35,046 bases of DNA from Paracoccus homiensis. Lineage in GTDB: Bacteria; Pseudomonadota; Alphaproteobacteria; Rhodobacterales; Rhodobacteraceae. The notes beneath the pieces are model-generated. The model ran no database searches, was not told where the DNA came from, and saw only the letters and a list, made by a program, of their open reading frames with translations. Where the stretch lies: assembly GCF_900111675.1 (NCBI RefSeq), contig NZ_FOHO01000024.1:1-35046 (forward strand), given 5' to 3'. Shown here one piece after another: positions 8,062 through 16,013 of the stretch (positions are counted from its first letter, which is position 1; each line of letters opens with the position of its first letter). Position numbers and translations under genes: made by a program.

Positions 8062-9348
8062 TCACATGAAGCCGAAAAGACGTGGAATGGTCAGCGTCAG
8101 GGCGGGGATCATCGAGATCAGGACGATCACGAAGAAATGCACCGCCAGATAGGGCCAAAGTTCCTTCGAGATCACCTCGAGCCCGGTCCGCGTCAGCCCC
8201 GAGGCGACGAACAGGATCATCCCCATCGGCGGGGTCACAAGCCCCACGGTCACGTTCACGCACATGATGATCGCGAAATGGACCGGATCGACACCGACCT
8301 GCGCCAGGGCGGGGGCAAAGATCGGCCCCAGGATCAGGATCGCGGGCACGGCATCCAGGAACATCCCGATGACCAACAGCAGCACGTTGATCAGCAGCAG
8401 CAGCAGGAACGGGTTTTCGGTGATGGTGAACAGGAAGCGGCCCAACGCTTGCGGCACGCCCGACACGGTGGCCGCCCAGCCAAAGATCGTGGCCGAACCG
8501 ACGATCAGCAGGATCGAGGACGACACCAGCCCCGTGCGATAGAAGATGCCGACCAGATCGCGCGGGGTGACGGTGCGCGTGATCAGCATCGACAGGACAA
8601 GCGCGTACAACACGGCGGCGCCCGCAGCCTCGGTCGGGGTGACGATGCCCGACACGATCCCGCCCATGATGATGACCGGCGTCATCAGCGGCAGGGCGGC
8701 GGGCTTGAACGCGGCCCAGACCTCGCCCGTCGTCGCGCGGCGATGCGCCTTGGGATAGTTGCGCTTCTTGCCGATGATCGCGGTCACGACCATCAGGCCG
8801 ACCCCGATCAGGACGCCCGGCACGATCCCCGCCAGGAACAGCGCGGCGACCGACACGTTCATCACATAGGCATAGATGACCATGATGATCGATGGCGGAA
8901 TGATCGGCCCGATGACCGAACTGGCCGCCGTCACCGCCGCCGAGAAGGCGCGCGAATAGCCGTCCTTTTCCATTGCGGGAATGAAGATCGACCCCAGCGC
9001 CGAGGTATCCGCCACGGCCGAACCGGACAGCCCCGCGAACATGATCGAGGCCACGATATTGGCCTGCGCCAGACCCGCGCGGACATGGCCGATCAGGACG
9101 TTGGCAAAATTGACCAGGCTTTTGGTGATGCCCGACACGTTCATCACCTCGCCCGCCAGGATGAACAGCGGGATGGCCAGGATCGGGAACTGTGCGATCC
9201 CTCCGAACATCCGCTGCGGCAGCATCTTCAGGAACGCGGCCTGGTCGGCCAGCAGGAACCCGGCCAGAGGACCCGCCGCCAACGCGAACACGATCGGGAT
9301 CCCCGAAACCATCAGAACAAGAAAGACCCAGAAAAACGTCAACGGCAT
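8062..9348 (-). CDS. dctM: TRAP transporter large permease subunit
   Basis: A 428-residue DctM-type membrane protein with about twelve hydrophobic segments. It shows family landmarks such as the AGPLAGFLLA start, GIAQFPILAIPLFILAGEVM, the glycine-rich FAGLSGSAVADTSALGS and the FGWAATVSG region. It forms the sodium-driven channel together with DctQ and receives substrate from DctP. GGAGGAG precedes the ATG. It sits between dctQ and dctP on the same strand with short gaps, so the three are one transcript. Confidence 0.94.
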   Translation of the reverse strand: MPLTFFWVFLVLMVSGIPIVFALAAGPLAGFLLADQAAFLKMLPQRMFGGIAQFPILAIPLFILAGEVMNVSGITKSLVNFANVLIGHVRAGLAQANIVASIMFAGLSGSAVADTSALGSIFIPAMEKDGYSRAFSAAVTAASSVIGPIIPPSIIMVIYAYVMNVSVAALFLAGIVPGVLIGVGLMVVTAIIGKKRNYPKAHRRATTGEVWAAFKPAALPLMTPVIIMGGIVSGIVTPTEAAGAAVLYALVLSMLITRTVTPRDLVGIFYRTGLVSSSILLIVGSATIFGWAATVSGVPQALGRFLFTITENPFLLLLLINVLLLVIGMFLDAVPAILILGPIFAPALAQVGVDPVHFAIIMCVNVTVGLVTPPMGMILFVASGLTRTGLEVISKELWPYLAVHFFVIVLISMIPALTLTIPRLFGFM

Positions 9349-9414
9349 CTCATATCTCCTCCCGAATATCCCGATGCGGGCTTTTCGGATTTGTTTGCGT
9401 TGCTGCGATCGCCG

Positions 9415-9957
9415 TCAGGACAGGGAATTGTCGATCATGCTGCCCGGCTCCAGATCGACCTCATCGGGGCGGAAGATCCCCAGCAATGCGCTGAGTGAAA
9501 ATTCCAGCGAAATCAGCGCCATGATCGCGCTTCCGAAGGGGATGGCGAAATAGATCCAGAAGAAGGAAAGCTCGAACGAGGATGGCTGCTGCTTGCGGGC
9601 GACCCAGGCGATGCTGTAGCCCTGCCAGACAAAGACACACATCAGGCCAAGGACGACCAGATAGATGATCAGGTAGTTCAGGTTGCGGATGCGCGGCGGC
9701 AGAAGGTTGGGAATGATGTCCAGCGCAATCTGCCCGCGGTTCTTCAGAACGATGGGCGCGGCGGCGAAGACCAGCCAGAACATCATGTACTTGCCCGCCT
9801 CTTCGTACCAGGGCAACGAGCTGTTGAGGACATAGCGCCAGAAGACGCCCGCAAAGACGTTCAGCGTGATCGCGGCCATCAGCAGGATGGTCAGCCATCG
9901 CAGGCCGGCGCAGATCGTTAGGTTTGTCCAGTTCAGGACAGCTATGAGACGTTTCAT
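9415..9957 (-). CDS. dctQ: TRAP transporter small permease subunit
   Basis: A 180-residue DctQ protein with four predicted membrane segments, including LTILLMAAITLNVFAGVFWR and YLIIYLVVLGLMCVFVW, and the conserved PWYEEAGKYMMFW loop. It pairs with DctM to form the membrane unit. The start at ATG 9957 is chosen because GGGAGGAGGC precedes it; a longer in-frame reading to 9996 adds 13 basic residues without support. The gene follows the SDR by about 84 bases and precedes dctM by about 66. Confidence 0.92.
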   Translation of the reverse strand: MKRLIAVLNWTNLTICAGLRWLTILLMAAITLNVFAGVFWRYVLNSSLPWYEEAGKYMMFWLVFAAAPIVLKNRGQIALDIIPNLLPPRIRNLNYLIIYLVVLGLMCVFVWQGYSIAWVARKQQPSSFELSFFWIYFAIPFGSAIMALISLEFSLSALLGIFRPDEVDLEPGSMIDNSLS

Positions 9958-10041
9958 CGCCTGCCTCCTCCCGGCAGTCACGCGGCCCCGGCCCACGCCG
10001 ACAACCGGCGGGGTGTCTTGACCCGACCGCGTGGGGGTTGA

Positions 10042-10827
10042 TCAGAGCGGGCGACGCGCGAGCGAGAAGCTCTGCCCCGTCGGGCCGCCAATCGGCCGTG
10101 TGGCCATGTAAAGTGCCAGATCGCCGACCTCGTCGGGATGTTTCAGGCGTTCCCATTCCGGAAATCCGGGCGGCAACCCTTCCGAGAAGCGTTCCAGGAC
10201 CTCCTCGGGGGCGGTGCGCCGCTCGCCCGGCTTGTCCTTGTTCAGCATGCTGGTCGCAACGGGACCGGGGATCAGGTTGTTGACGTCGATCCTGCGCGGC
10301 CAAAGTTCATTGGCCAACGCATCGGTCAGCATGTTCATCGCGGCCTTGGACACGTGATAGGAGCTGTTGGTATTGCCTGCGCGCATCCCCATGCCCGAGG
10401 ACACATTGATGATCTTGGCGCCTTCCGACAGGCCTGGCAGCAGGAAACGCGTGACCATGTAGGGGCCACGGACATTGATCTCCAGCGTCTTCCACCAATT
10501 GGTCGGATCCGAGGTTTCGATGCGCCCCGTTTCCATTTCGGCCCCGGCATTGTTCACCAGGATATCGACCTTGCCGAAATCCTTCAGGACGGTGCTACAG
10601 AATTGCTGCGTGGCGTCCTGATCCGACAGATCGACCGCCGCGATGGTGCAGCGCCCGCCAAGCGTTTCGGCCTCGGCCTTCACGGCCTCCAGCTCGGCCA
10701 GGGTGCGCGAACAGATTGCCAGATCCGCGCCCGCCTTGGCATAGGCCAGCGCGATCGACCGTCCCAGCCCTCGACCCGCCCCGGTGACGACCGCCGTCTT
10801 TCCGGCAAGTTGCTTTGCTTCCGACAT
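10042..10827 (-). CDS. SDR family oxidoreductase, first gene of the TRAP operon
   Basis: A 261-residue short-chain dehydrogenase with TGAGRGLG at residues 15-22, NNAG at 92-95, a catalytic Ser near 143-144, and Tyr157 with Lys161 in SYHVSK. Arg41 follows the second strand (AICSRTLAEL), a position often linked to NADP preference. The C-terminus (GPTGQSFSLARRPL) differs slightly from the usual VDGG ending, so the enzyme is probably a divergent subfamily. GGAGGAAC precedes the ATG. As the first gene of the transporter operon and downstream of operator-like site 3, it probably acts early on the imported compound. Its substrate is unknown. Confidence 0.9.
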   Translation of the reverse strand: MSEAKQLAGKTAVVTGAGRGLGRSIALAYAKAGADLAICSRTLAELEAVKAEAETLGGRCTIAAVDLSDQDATQQFCSTVLKDFGKVDILVNNAGAEMETGRIETSDPTNWWKTLEINVRGPYMVTRFLLPGLSEGAKIINVSSGMGMRAGNTNSSYHVSKAAMNMLTDALANELWPRRIDVNNLIPGPVATSMLNKDKPGERRTAPEEVLERFSEGLPPGFPEWERLKHPDEVGDLALYMATRPIGGPTGQSFSLARRPL

Positions 10828-10992
10828 TCTGTTCCTCCGTACCGATCACATGCAACCTGACCCTGGCGGGGCAGCACGCGATTGCGTTCCTGTGCGCGAG
10901 ACCTTCCGGCGTCACCTTCGTAAACTCAAGTACCCACAATTTTGTAAGTATTGGACGAACTGACGGCCGACTCGCCTCCTCTCCACCAAAGT

Positions 10993-11013
10993 AAAACATA
11001 TATAGGTTTATAT
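10993..11013 (-). promoter_or_regulatory. Operator-like site 3 and probable promoter of the SDR-TRAP operon
   Basis: The + strand reads AAAACATATATAGG followed by TTTATAT, a clean inverted repeat AAAC-ATATATAG-GTTT. On the minus strand TTGATA, a 17-base spacer containing the repeat, and TACTTT form a plausible promoter about 165 bases before the SDR start. Fourteen bases are identical to site 1. A bound protein would cover the promoter core, suggesting repression. Confidence 0.55.
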
Positions 11014-11040
11014 CAATAGAAAGTTGACGCGGTTGGCGGT

Positions 11041-11066
11041 GCCCGCCGCGATGATGCGCGGCGGGC
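11041..11066. terminator. Terminator hairpin after the aldehyde dehydrogenase gene
   Basis: GCCCGCCGCG at 11041-11050 and CGCGGCGGGC at 11057-11066 are perfect ten-base complements with a six-base loop. The hairpin starts seven bases beyond the aldehyde dehydrogenase stop on the minus strand. It separates the sulP-ALDH transcript from the SDR-TRAP promoter just downstream. No T-run follows. Confidence 0.75.
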
Positions 11067-11073
11067 AGAGGCG

Positions 11074-12516
11074 TCAAAGCGTGGGCTTCAATGCGATGGA
11101 TTTCGGCACGACATAGTGGTCCAGGCTTTCCGGCCCGCCCTCTACGCCGTAACCGCTTTCCTTGACCCCGCCGAAGGGTGTTTCCGGGATCGCCACACCG
11201 ACCGTATTGATCCCGACCATGCCCGCCTGCAACGCATCGGCAATCCGTGTCGCGCGATCCAGAGAGTTGGTCACGGCATAGGATGCCAGTCCCAGTTCCA
11301 GCGCATTCGCGCGCGCCGCCACCTCGTCGATCGAGCTGAACCGCGTCATCGGCGCCATCGGGCCGAACGGCTCTTCGGTCATCACCATGCAGTCATCGGG
11401 GGCATCCTTGATCACCGTGGGCGCATAGAAATACCCCTGATTGCCGATGCGCTGACCGCCGGTCGTGATCGTCGCGCCACGGGCGCGGGCATCCTCGACG
11501 AAGCTGTCCATCGCGCTCAGCCTGCGGGCATTGGCCAGCGGTCCCATCATCGTGTCGGATGCCATGCCGTTGCCCAGCCTGATCGCCGCCGCGCGTTCGG
11601 TGAAGGCCGCGACGAAATCCGAATAGATCGCATCCTGCACGAAGAACCGCGTGGGCGAGATGCAGATCTGGCCCGCATTGCGGAACTTGCCCGGCACCAG
11701 CAGATCGACCGCCTTGCCGATATCCACATCGTCGAAGACCACGACCGGGGCATGGCCGCCCAGCTCCATCGTCAGGCGCTGCATCCGTTCGGCCGCCAGA
11801 ACGGCCAGTTGCTTGCCGACCGGGACCGATCCGGTCAGCGACACCTTGCGCACCACATCCGAAGCCATCAGATGCGCGGTCACCCGCGCGGACGGCCCGA
11901 ACACGACATTGACCACCCCGGCGGGCAGCCCGGCATCGACCAGGGCCTGCACCAGAAGAATGGCCGAGGCCGGCGTCTCGTTCGAGGCTTTCAGGATCAC
12001 CGAGCAACCCGCGCCCAGGGCTGCCCCGATCTTTTTCGCGACCGTGTTGATCGGAAAGTTCCAGGGCGTGATGGCAAGACAGACGCCGACCGGCTCTTTG
12101 ATGACGTGATGGCGCACCCCGGCGGCGCGGCCCTCGACGATGCGACCATGCAGGCGCTTGCCCTCTTCGGCGCTGAATTCAAGGATATCGACGACGGTGC
12201 CGACCTCCATCCGGGCCTCGGCCAGCGGCTTGCCGTTTTCCTGCGTGACAGCCGCCGCGATACGTTCTGTCCGCTCGCGGATCAGGCCGGCCGCCCCGAC
12301 AAGGATCGCGGCCCGGGCATAGGGCGACATGGCGCGCCACGCCAGAAACCCGCGCTGCGCCGAGGCCAGCGCGGCGTCCAGATCGGCGGGTGCCGCGGCG
12401 GGCAGATGGGCCAGCACCTCTTCGGTGGCCGGGTTGATCACCTCTTGGGTCGCACCGGTCGCGCCGTCGCACCACACGCCGTCGATCAACATCTTCAGGA
12501 CGGGATAATCGCTCAT
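11074..12516 (-). CDS. NAD(P)-dependent aldehyde dehydrogenase (GabD-like)
   Basis: A 480-residue ALDH-superfamily enzyme that oxidises an aldehyde to a carboxylate. The active site is complete: Asn153 in TPWNFP, Glu251 in MELGGHAP and nucleophile Cys285 in NAGQICISPTR. The EEPFGP motif follows near residue 380. The overall pattern is closest to succinate-semialdehyde and related semialdehyde dehydrogenases, but substrate range is broad in this group. The start at ATG 12516 is supported by AAAGGA nine bases upstream; the in-frame ATG at 12534 is less likely. The gene follows sulP on the same strand with about 48 bases between them and ends at a strong hairpin, so the two probably form one operon. 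Confidence 0.93.
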   Translation of the reverse strand: MSDYPVLKMLIDGVWCDGATGATQEVINPATEEVLAHLPAAAPADLDAALASAQRGFLAWRAMSPYARAAILVGAAGLIRERTERIAAAVTQENGKPLAEARMEVGTVVDILEFSAEEGKRLHGRIVEGRAAGVRHHVIKEPVGVCLAITPWNFPINTVAKKIGAALGAGCSVILKASNETPASAILLVQALVDAGLPAGVVNVVFGPSARVTAHLMASDVVRKVSLTGSVPVGKQLAVLAAERMQRLTMELGGHAPVVVFDDVDIGKAVDLLVPGKFRNAGQICISPTRFFVQDAIYSDFVAAFTERAAAIRLGNGMASDTMMGPLANARRLSAMDSFVEDARARGATITTGGQRIGNQGYFYAPTVIKDAPDDCMVMTEEPFGPMAPMTRFSSIDEVAARANALELGLASYAVTNSLDRATRIADALQAGMVGINTVGVAIPETPFGGVKESGYGVEGGPESLDHYVVPKSIALKPTL

Positions 12517-12564
12517 GGGGTCTTGTCCTTTCATCTTTTCAAAACGGCGGACCGAAAGGCCGCC

Positions 12565-14391
12565 CTATTCACGAAAGCTCATGCCACGGGTGCCAAGCGC
12601 GTCGACGACAGGGGGGTTGCTGTCGCCGCCGATATCGGGTGGCGCGGGTTTTCCGGCACATTCCACGAAGGCGCGAATGCGGCAGGTCGCGCAGATGTCG
12701 GGATCAACGCGGTCCATGACGGTGCCGATCGCCTCGGCCTTGTTGGGGTGGATATTCGCCTTGTCGACGACCGCGAACAGGTTCATGCGCCGCAACGCCA
12801 GCAGCGTTTCCTTGTAGGCGATGACGATGTGCAGATCGCCCCCGGCCTTGCGCGACCGAAGGTATTCCGACACCAGCAGATCGACCCCCGCCAGGTCGAT
12901 CTTGCCCATGCCCTTCAGCGCAAGGATCTTGAGCCGCCGACCGGGATAGTGCGCCTCGAACCGGCGGAAGGCGGCCTCGACATGCTCGACGGAGCCGAAG
13001 AACAGCGCGCCTTCCAGCCGCAGGACGCTGATCTGCGGGCACTGGTCCAGTTCGTGATATTCAACGCCGCGCAGTAGCCTGCGCCCGTGATAGACGATGG
13101 GCGAGATCGCGGCGACATGAGGTCGCGCACTGCGATGCAGAAAGACCGCAAGCGAGGTCACGACCCCGACGAAGATCGCGTTTTCCAGCTGCGTGGCCAC
13201 CCCCGACAGGAAGGTCAGCGCGAAGATCAGCGTTTCACTGCGGCTGCTGGTCAGGATGTGACGGATCTCGGCAAAGCTGAACAGGCGCCACGCGACATAG
13301 ATGATGATCCCGGCCATCGCTGGCTTCGGGATGTGATCGACAAAGGGCGCCAGAAGAAACAGCAGCACCAGCAGGAACGGCGCGGCAAGGATCGCCGCCA
13401 TCGGCGTCTGGGCGCCGCTTTCCACATTCAACGCAGACCGCGTGAACGACCCCGACCCCGCATGTCCTTGAACAAAGCCCGCACAGAGGTTGGAAAGCCC
13501 CTGCCCGATGATTTCCTGATTTGAATCGTACCGCTCTTGCCTACGCATCGCAAAGGACCGACCGATGCTGATCGCCTCTAGCAAGCCCACGAAGGCGACC
13601 GACACCGCCCCCGGAAGTACCTGGAATATCTGCGCGATCGAGACGTCGGGCACCGCAAATGCCGGGACGATCGCGGGCAGTTTCTGAAACATCTCGACGC
13701 CGGAACCGGCCGCGTCCGTCACCTCGCCCAGCAGCGACCCCACGATCAGCGCGATCAGATAGGACGGCAGCCGCGGGCTGAGCCAGCGCAGCACGACCAG
13801 TGTGACCAGCGTGACCAGCGCGATCACAAGGGCCAGCGGGTTCAGGTGCCCCCAATGGGCAATCACGCGGGCGATACGCTCGATCACGCCGCCGCCGCCC
13901 TCGATCGTGACGCCGATGGCATCGCCAAGCTGCGACGCCGCGATCAACAGGGCCGCCGCCGCCGTAAAGCCGACCATCACCGAATGCGAGATAAAGGAAA
14001 TCAGGCCGCCCAGCCGGCAGACCCCTGCCAGCAGCTGGAACAGGCCCGCCAGAATGGTCATGATCAACGCAAGCTGAATGTAGATCGGCGTGCCCGCAGG
14101 TGCCAGCTGCGACAGGGATGCAAACAGCACCGCCGAAATCGCGGTGGCCGGCCCCGACACCATCACCATCGACGCGCCCCACATCGCCGCGATCACCGGG
14201 GTCAGCATCGCGGTGTAAAGCCCGTATTCGGGGGGCAGCCCCGCGATGACCGCAAAGGCCACCCCCTGCGGCAGCGCGATCGCGGCCCCCGTCAACGCGG
14301 CAAGCGTATCGGCACGCAGACTGACCGGAGTGACGGCGGCAAACCATGCCCGCGGCAGCAACAGGTATTTCAAGATCCCGCCGTTGGTCAT
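12565..14391 (-). CDS. SulP family anion transporter with STAS domain
   Basis: A 608-residue SLC26/SulP protein, within normal length. The membrane part (about residues 20-430) carries hallmarks such as DTLAALTGAAIALPQGVAFA, GLPPEYGLYTAMLTPVIAA, VSGPATAISAVLFA and GHAGSGSFTRSALNVESGAQ. A STAS domain follows (about 460-560; ISVLRLEGALFFGSVEHVE and MGKIDLAGVDLLVSE). SulP proteins move sulfate, bicarbonate or dicarboxylates. After the STAS domain is an unusual tail with ICATCRIRAFVEC, also present in the truncated paralogue at 31,976-32,853. The gene is cotranscribed with an aldehyde dehydrogenase, and an operator-like site lies about 180 bases upstream. The transported anion is not known. Confidence 0.92.
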   Translation of the reverse strand: MTNGGILKYLLLPRAWFAAVTPVSLRADTLAALTGAAIALPQGVAFAVIAGLPPEYGLYTAMLTPVIAAMWGASMVMVSGPATAISAVLFASLSQLAPAGTPIYIQLALIMTILAGLFQLLAGVCRLGGLISFISHSVMVGFTAAAALLIAASQLGDAIGVTIEGGGGVIERIARVIAHWGHLNPLALVIALVTLVTLVVLRWLSPRLPSYLIALIVGSLLGEVTDAAGSGVEMFQKLPAIVPAFAVPDVSIAQIFQVLPGAVSVAFVGLLEAISIGRSFAMRRQERYDSNQEIIGQGLSNLCAGFVQGHAGSGSFTRSALNVESGAQTPMAAILAAPFLLVLLFLLAPFVDHIPKPAMAGIIIYVAWRLFSFAEIRHILTSSRSETLIFALTFLSGVATQLENAIFVGVVTSLAVFLHRSARPHVAAISPIVYHGRRLLRGVEYHELDQCPQISVLRLEGALFFGSVEHVEAAFRRFEAHYPGRRLKILALKGMGKIDLAGVDLLVSEYLRSRKAGGDLHIVIAYKETLLALRRMNLFAVVDKANIHPNKAEAIGTVMDRVDPDICATCRIRAFVECAGKPAPPDIGGDSNPPVVDALGTRGMSFRE

Positions 14392-14557
14392 CGCGGCGCA
14401 TCCCCGCGCCGGGCCATATCATCGGCGCTGCACCGATCGTCCTGCAATTGCTTCCCCCAAACGGCCCAAAATTCAAATGGCATCGCGTTTTCAGATGCTT
14501 GCCAGTTCCGCCCCCGACATCATTTCCCGTGGACCTCACGGGCGAGTCTGCATAACA

Positions 14558-14578
14558 TCATATCATATATATGTTTAA
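14558..14578. promoter_or_regulatory. Operator-like site 4 upstream of sulP
   Basis: The + strand reads CATATCATATATATGTTTAA, sharing TATATATGTTT with sites 1 and 3. On the minus strand the half AAAC is intact, while the other half is degenerate (GATA instead of GTTT). It lies about 180 bases before the sulP start. This is the weakest of the four copies, and its orientation relative to sulP is the reverse of that seen at sites 1 to 3. Confidence 0.4.
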
Positions 14579-14895
14579 CTGTTTAAGCGCAAGCCAGCCG
14601 ATATCGGCTTGCGACTGACAGCTTGACTGAAACGTGACCAAGGGCTGCGTGCTGTCGGCGCGTGCAGCTGCCGGATCTTCATCTCGCAGAAAATCGCCAT
14701 TCTGCGAAGCGTCAGGGATCTCAGCGTCCAAATGTGGAAAGGGCGCCCCGGAACCTTTTTGTCGACCACGGCCCTTGGGTCGCCCTAGTGCGACATTACG
14801 TTCAGTTGCTTGGGCATGACGCGCCGGTTAAGTGCGCGAAATCATTGTCGATACGCCTTCGCATCGACGGAAGACCAAATCCTGCAGGAATATTC
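14579..14895. other. Intergenic stretch between sulP and the lipoprotein genes
   Basis: No gene is recognised here. An inverted repeat at 14,588-14,613 has arms CGCAAGCC and GGCTTGCG around ten bases that include CCGATATC. It could be an operator, or a hairpin in a transcript running to the right. A 64-codon minus-strand open frame (14,575-14,769) has no recognisable domain. The promoter of the lipoprotein pair should lie in the right half, but no convincing -35/-10 pair was seen. Confidence 0.4.
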
Positions 14896-15234
14896 ATGAC
14901 ATCTTTCGCCAAACCGATGCTCTTTTCACTGGGGCTGCTCGCCCTTGTCGCATGCCAGCAGGCCGACAATGAGCCGATCGACGGTATCGTCGGCCTTCAC
15001 GAAGTCGAGGTGGAAATCCTGTCGGTGAACCCGGAAATGGACGGCAACACGGTAGTGATCCGTGACGAGACCGGGAAAACCTACACTGCGGTTCTTTCCA
15101 TCCCCAACCTGGGACCGGACAGCAGCTTTGATTTCGATCACCTGAAGCCGGGGAACCGGATGATCGTTTCAGGCGAAACCTGGTCCCTGTCAGGCGAACC
15201 CAGACTTACGGTCAGAAACGCTGAAGCCATCTGA
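14896..15234 (+). CDS. Small putative lipoprotein
   Basis: A 112-residue protein with a lipoprotein signal: a basic and hydrophobic N-terminus (MTSFAKPMLFSLGLLALVAC) and a lipobox LVAC with Cys20 as the lipidated residue. The mature part is a compact beta-rich domain (VEVEILSVNPEMDGNTVVIR, TYTAVLSIPNL, GNRMIVSGETWSLSG) resembling a small OB-like fold. No family was recognised. AGGAA lies before ATG 14896; longer in-frame starts would bury the signal peptide. The next gene starts 21 bases after the stop and encodes another small lipoprotein, so they are probably cotranscribed. Probable location is the inner face of the outer membrane or the periplasmic side of the inner membrane. Confidence 0.75.
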   Translation: MTSFAKPMLFSLGLLALVACQQADNEPIDGIVGLHEVEVEILSVNPEMDGNTVVIRDETGKTYTAVLSIPNLGPDSSFDFDHLKPGNRMIVSGETWSLSGEPRLTVRNAEAI

Positions 15235-15255
15235 CGTCGTTCTGGAGGCATCAAG

Positions 15256-15567
15256 ATGAAGAACGCACTGATAATTGCCTGTATCCTTTTCGTCGCCGCT
15301 TGCCGCGCAGATTCAGGCGATGGCTTGGTCAACGATGGGGCACCAGTATCCGAGGCAAGTTGCACCGCCGCAGGCGGAACAATGCTGCACGCCAAGATCG
15401 GTCAGATCTGTTCGATGCCGACCTCGGATGCAGGACAAGCCTGCTCAAGCAACAGCCAGTGCGAAGGCCTATGCATGGCAGATGGCCAATGCTCGCCCTT
15501 GGAAAGCAACTTTGGATGCCACGAAGTTCTGGAAAACGGCAAGCGGGCAACAATCTGCATCGACTAA
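15256..15567 (+). CDS. Small Cys-rich putative lipoprotein
   Basis: A 103-residue protein with signal MKNALIIACILFVAAC and lipobox VAAC at Cys16. The mature chain has eight further Cys (in ASCTAAGG, GQICSMP, QACSSNSQCEGLCMADGQC, FGCHEV and TICID), suggesting a disulfide-knotted exported domain. The central CSSNSQCEGLC pattern resembles small Cys-rich EGF-like or dickkopf-like repeats, but no family was assigned. GGAGG lies before the ATG. It is the second gene of a two-gene unit and is followed 31 bases later by a strong hairpin. Confidence 0.75.
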   Translation: MKNALIIACILFVAACRADSGDGLVNDGAPVSEASCTAAGGTMLHAKIGQICSMPTSDAGQACSSNSQCEGLCMADGQCSPLESNFGCHEVLENGKRATICID

Positions 15568-15598
15568 GGGCTGCAAGCAAGCATGCCGCCAACAGTCT

Positions 15599-15622
15599 CG
15601 CTGCGCAGTCTCCTGCGCAGCG
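15599..15622. terminator. Hairpin terminator after the lipoprotein pair
   Basis: CGCTGCGCAG and CTGCGCAGCG are perfect ten-base complements around a TCTC loop, starting 31 bases after the second lipoprotein stop. There is no T-tract, but the stem is strong and the position fits an operon end. Confidence 0.65.
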
Positions 15623-15711
15623 CCGTGGCGCGCAAGACCTGCGGAATTGACAGCGACGTCAAGCTGTTGATCCGCAAGTGCCTCACCAACCGCATATGAA
15701 CCGCGTTCGCT

Positions 15712-15894
15712 CTTCCGCAGAAGATCGGCGTCCCGTTCCGGCATTTGTGCATTATCGGACGTCGACCGGATCCTTTTGCCGAGTGTCGGAAGCCCGACAC
15801 CAGGATCAGACGCAACCTGACGCCATGTGGGGCCATTGGCAAGCGCGACGCCAACCACATCCCGCTTGAATTGGTCACTGTGTGTCGTTGCCAT
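15712..15894 (-). pseudogene. Remnant of an IS3-type transposase orfA
   Basis: The first 61 codons read as an IS3-family OrfA helix-turn-helix protein (THSDQFKRDVVGVALANG, then RQVASDPGVGLPTLGKRI and RDADLLRK). GGAGACAGG precedes the ATG at 15894. After codon 61 the frame continues but no longer resembles OrfA, and no orfB is present, so only the 5' end survives. The rest of the 15,568-16,013 stretch has no other recognisable gene. Confidence 0.6.
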
Positions 15895-16013
15895 TTCCTG
15901 TCTCCGTGGAGGAGAGCATCTCTCTTAGAAAACCGGAACGGAAACGGGGCAGCCGCGACAGTTGTCCACTCAAGGCGACATCGGGCTTGTCATCGTCCCG
16001 ACGTGTCGCGCGC

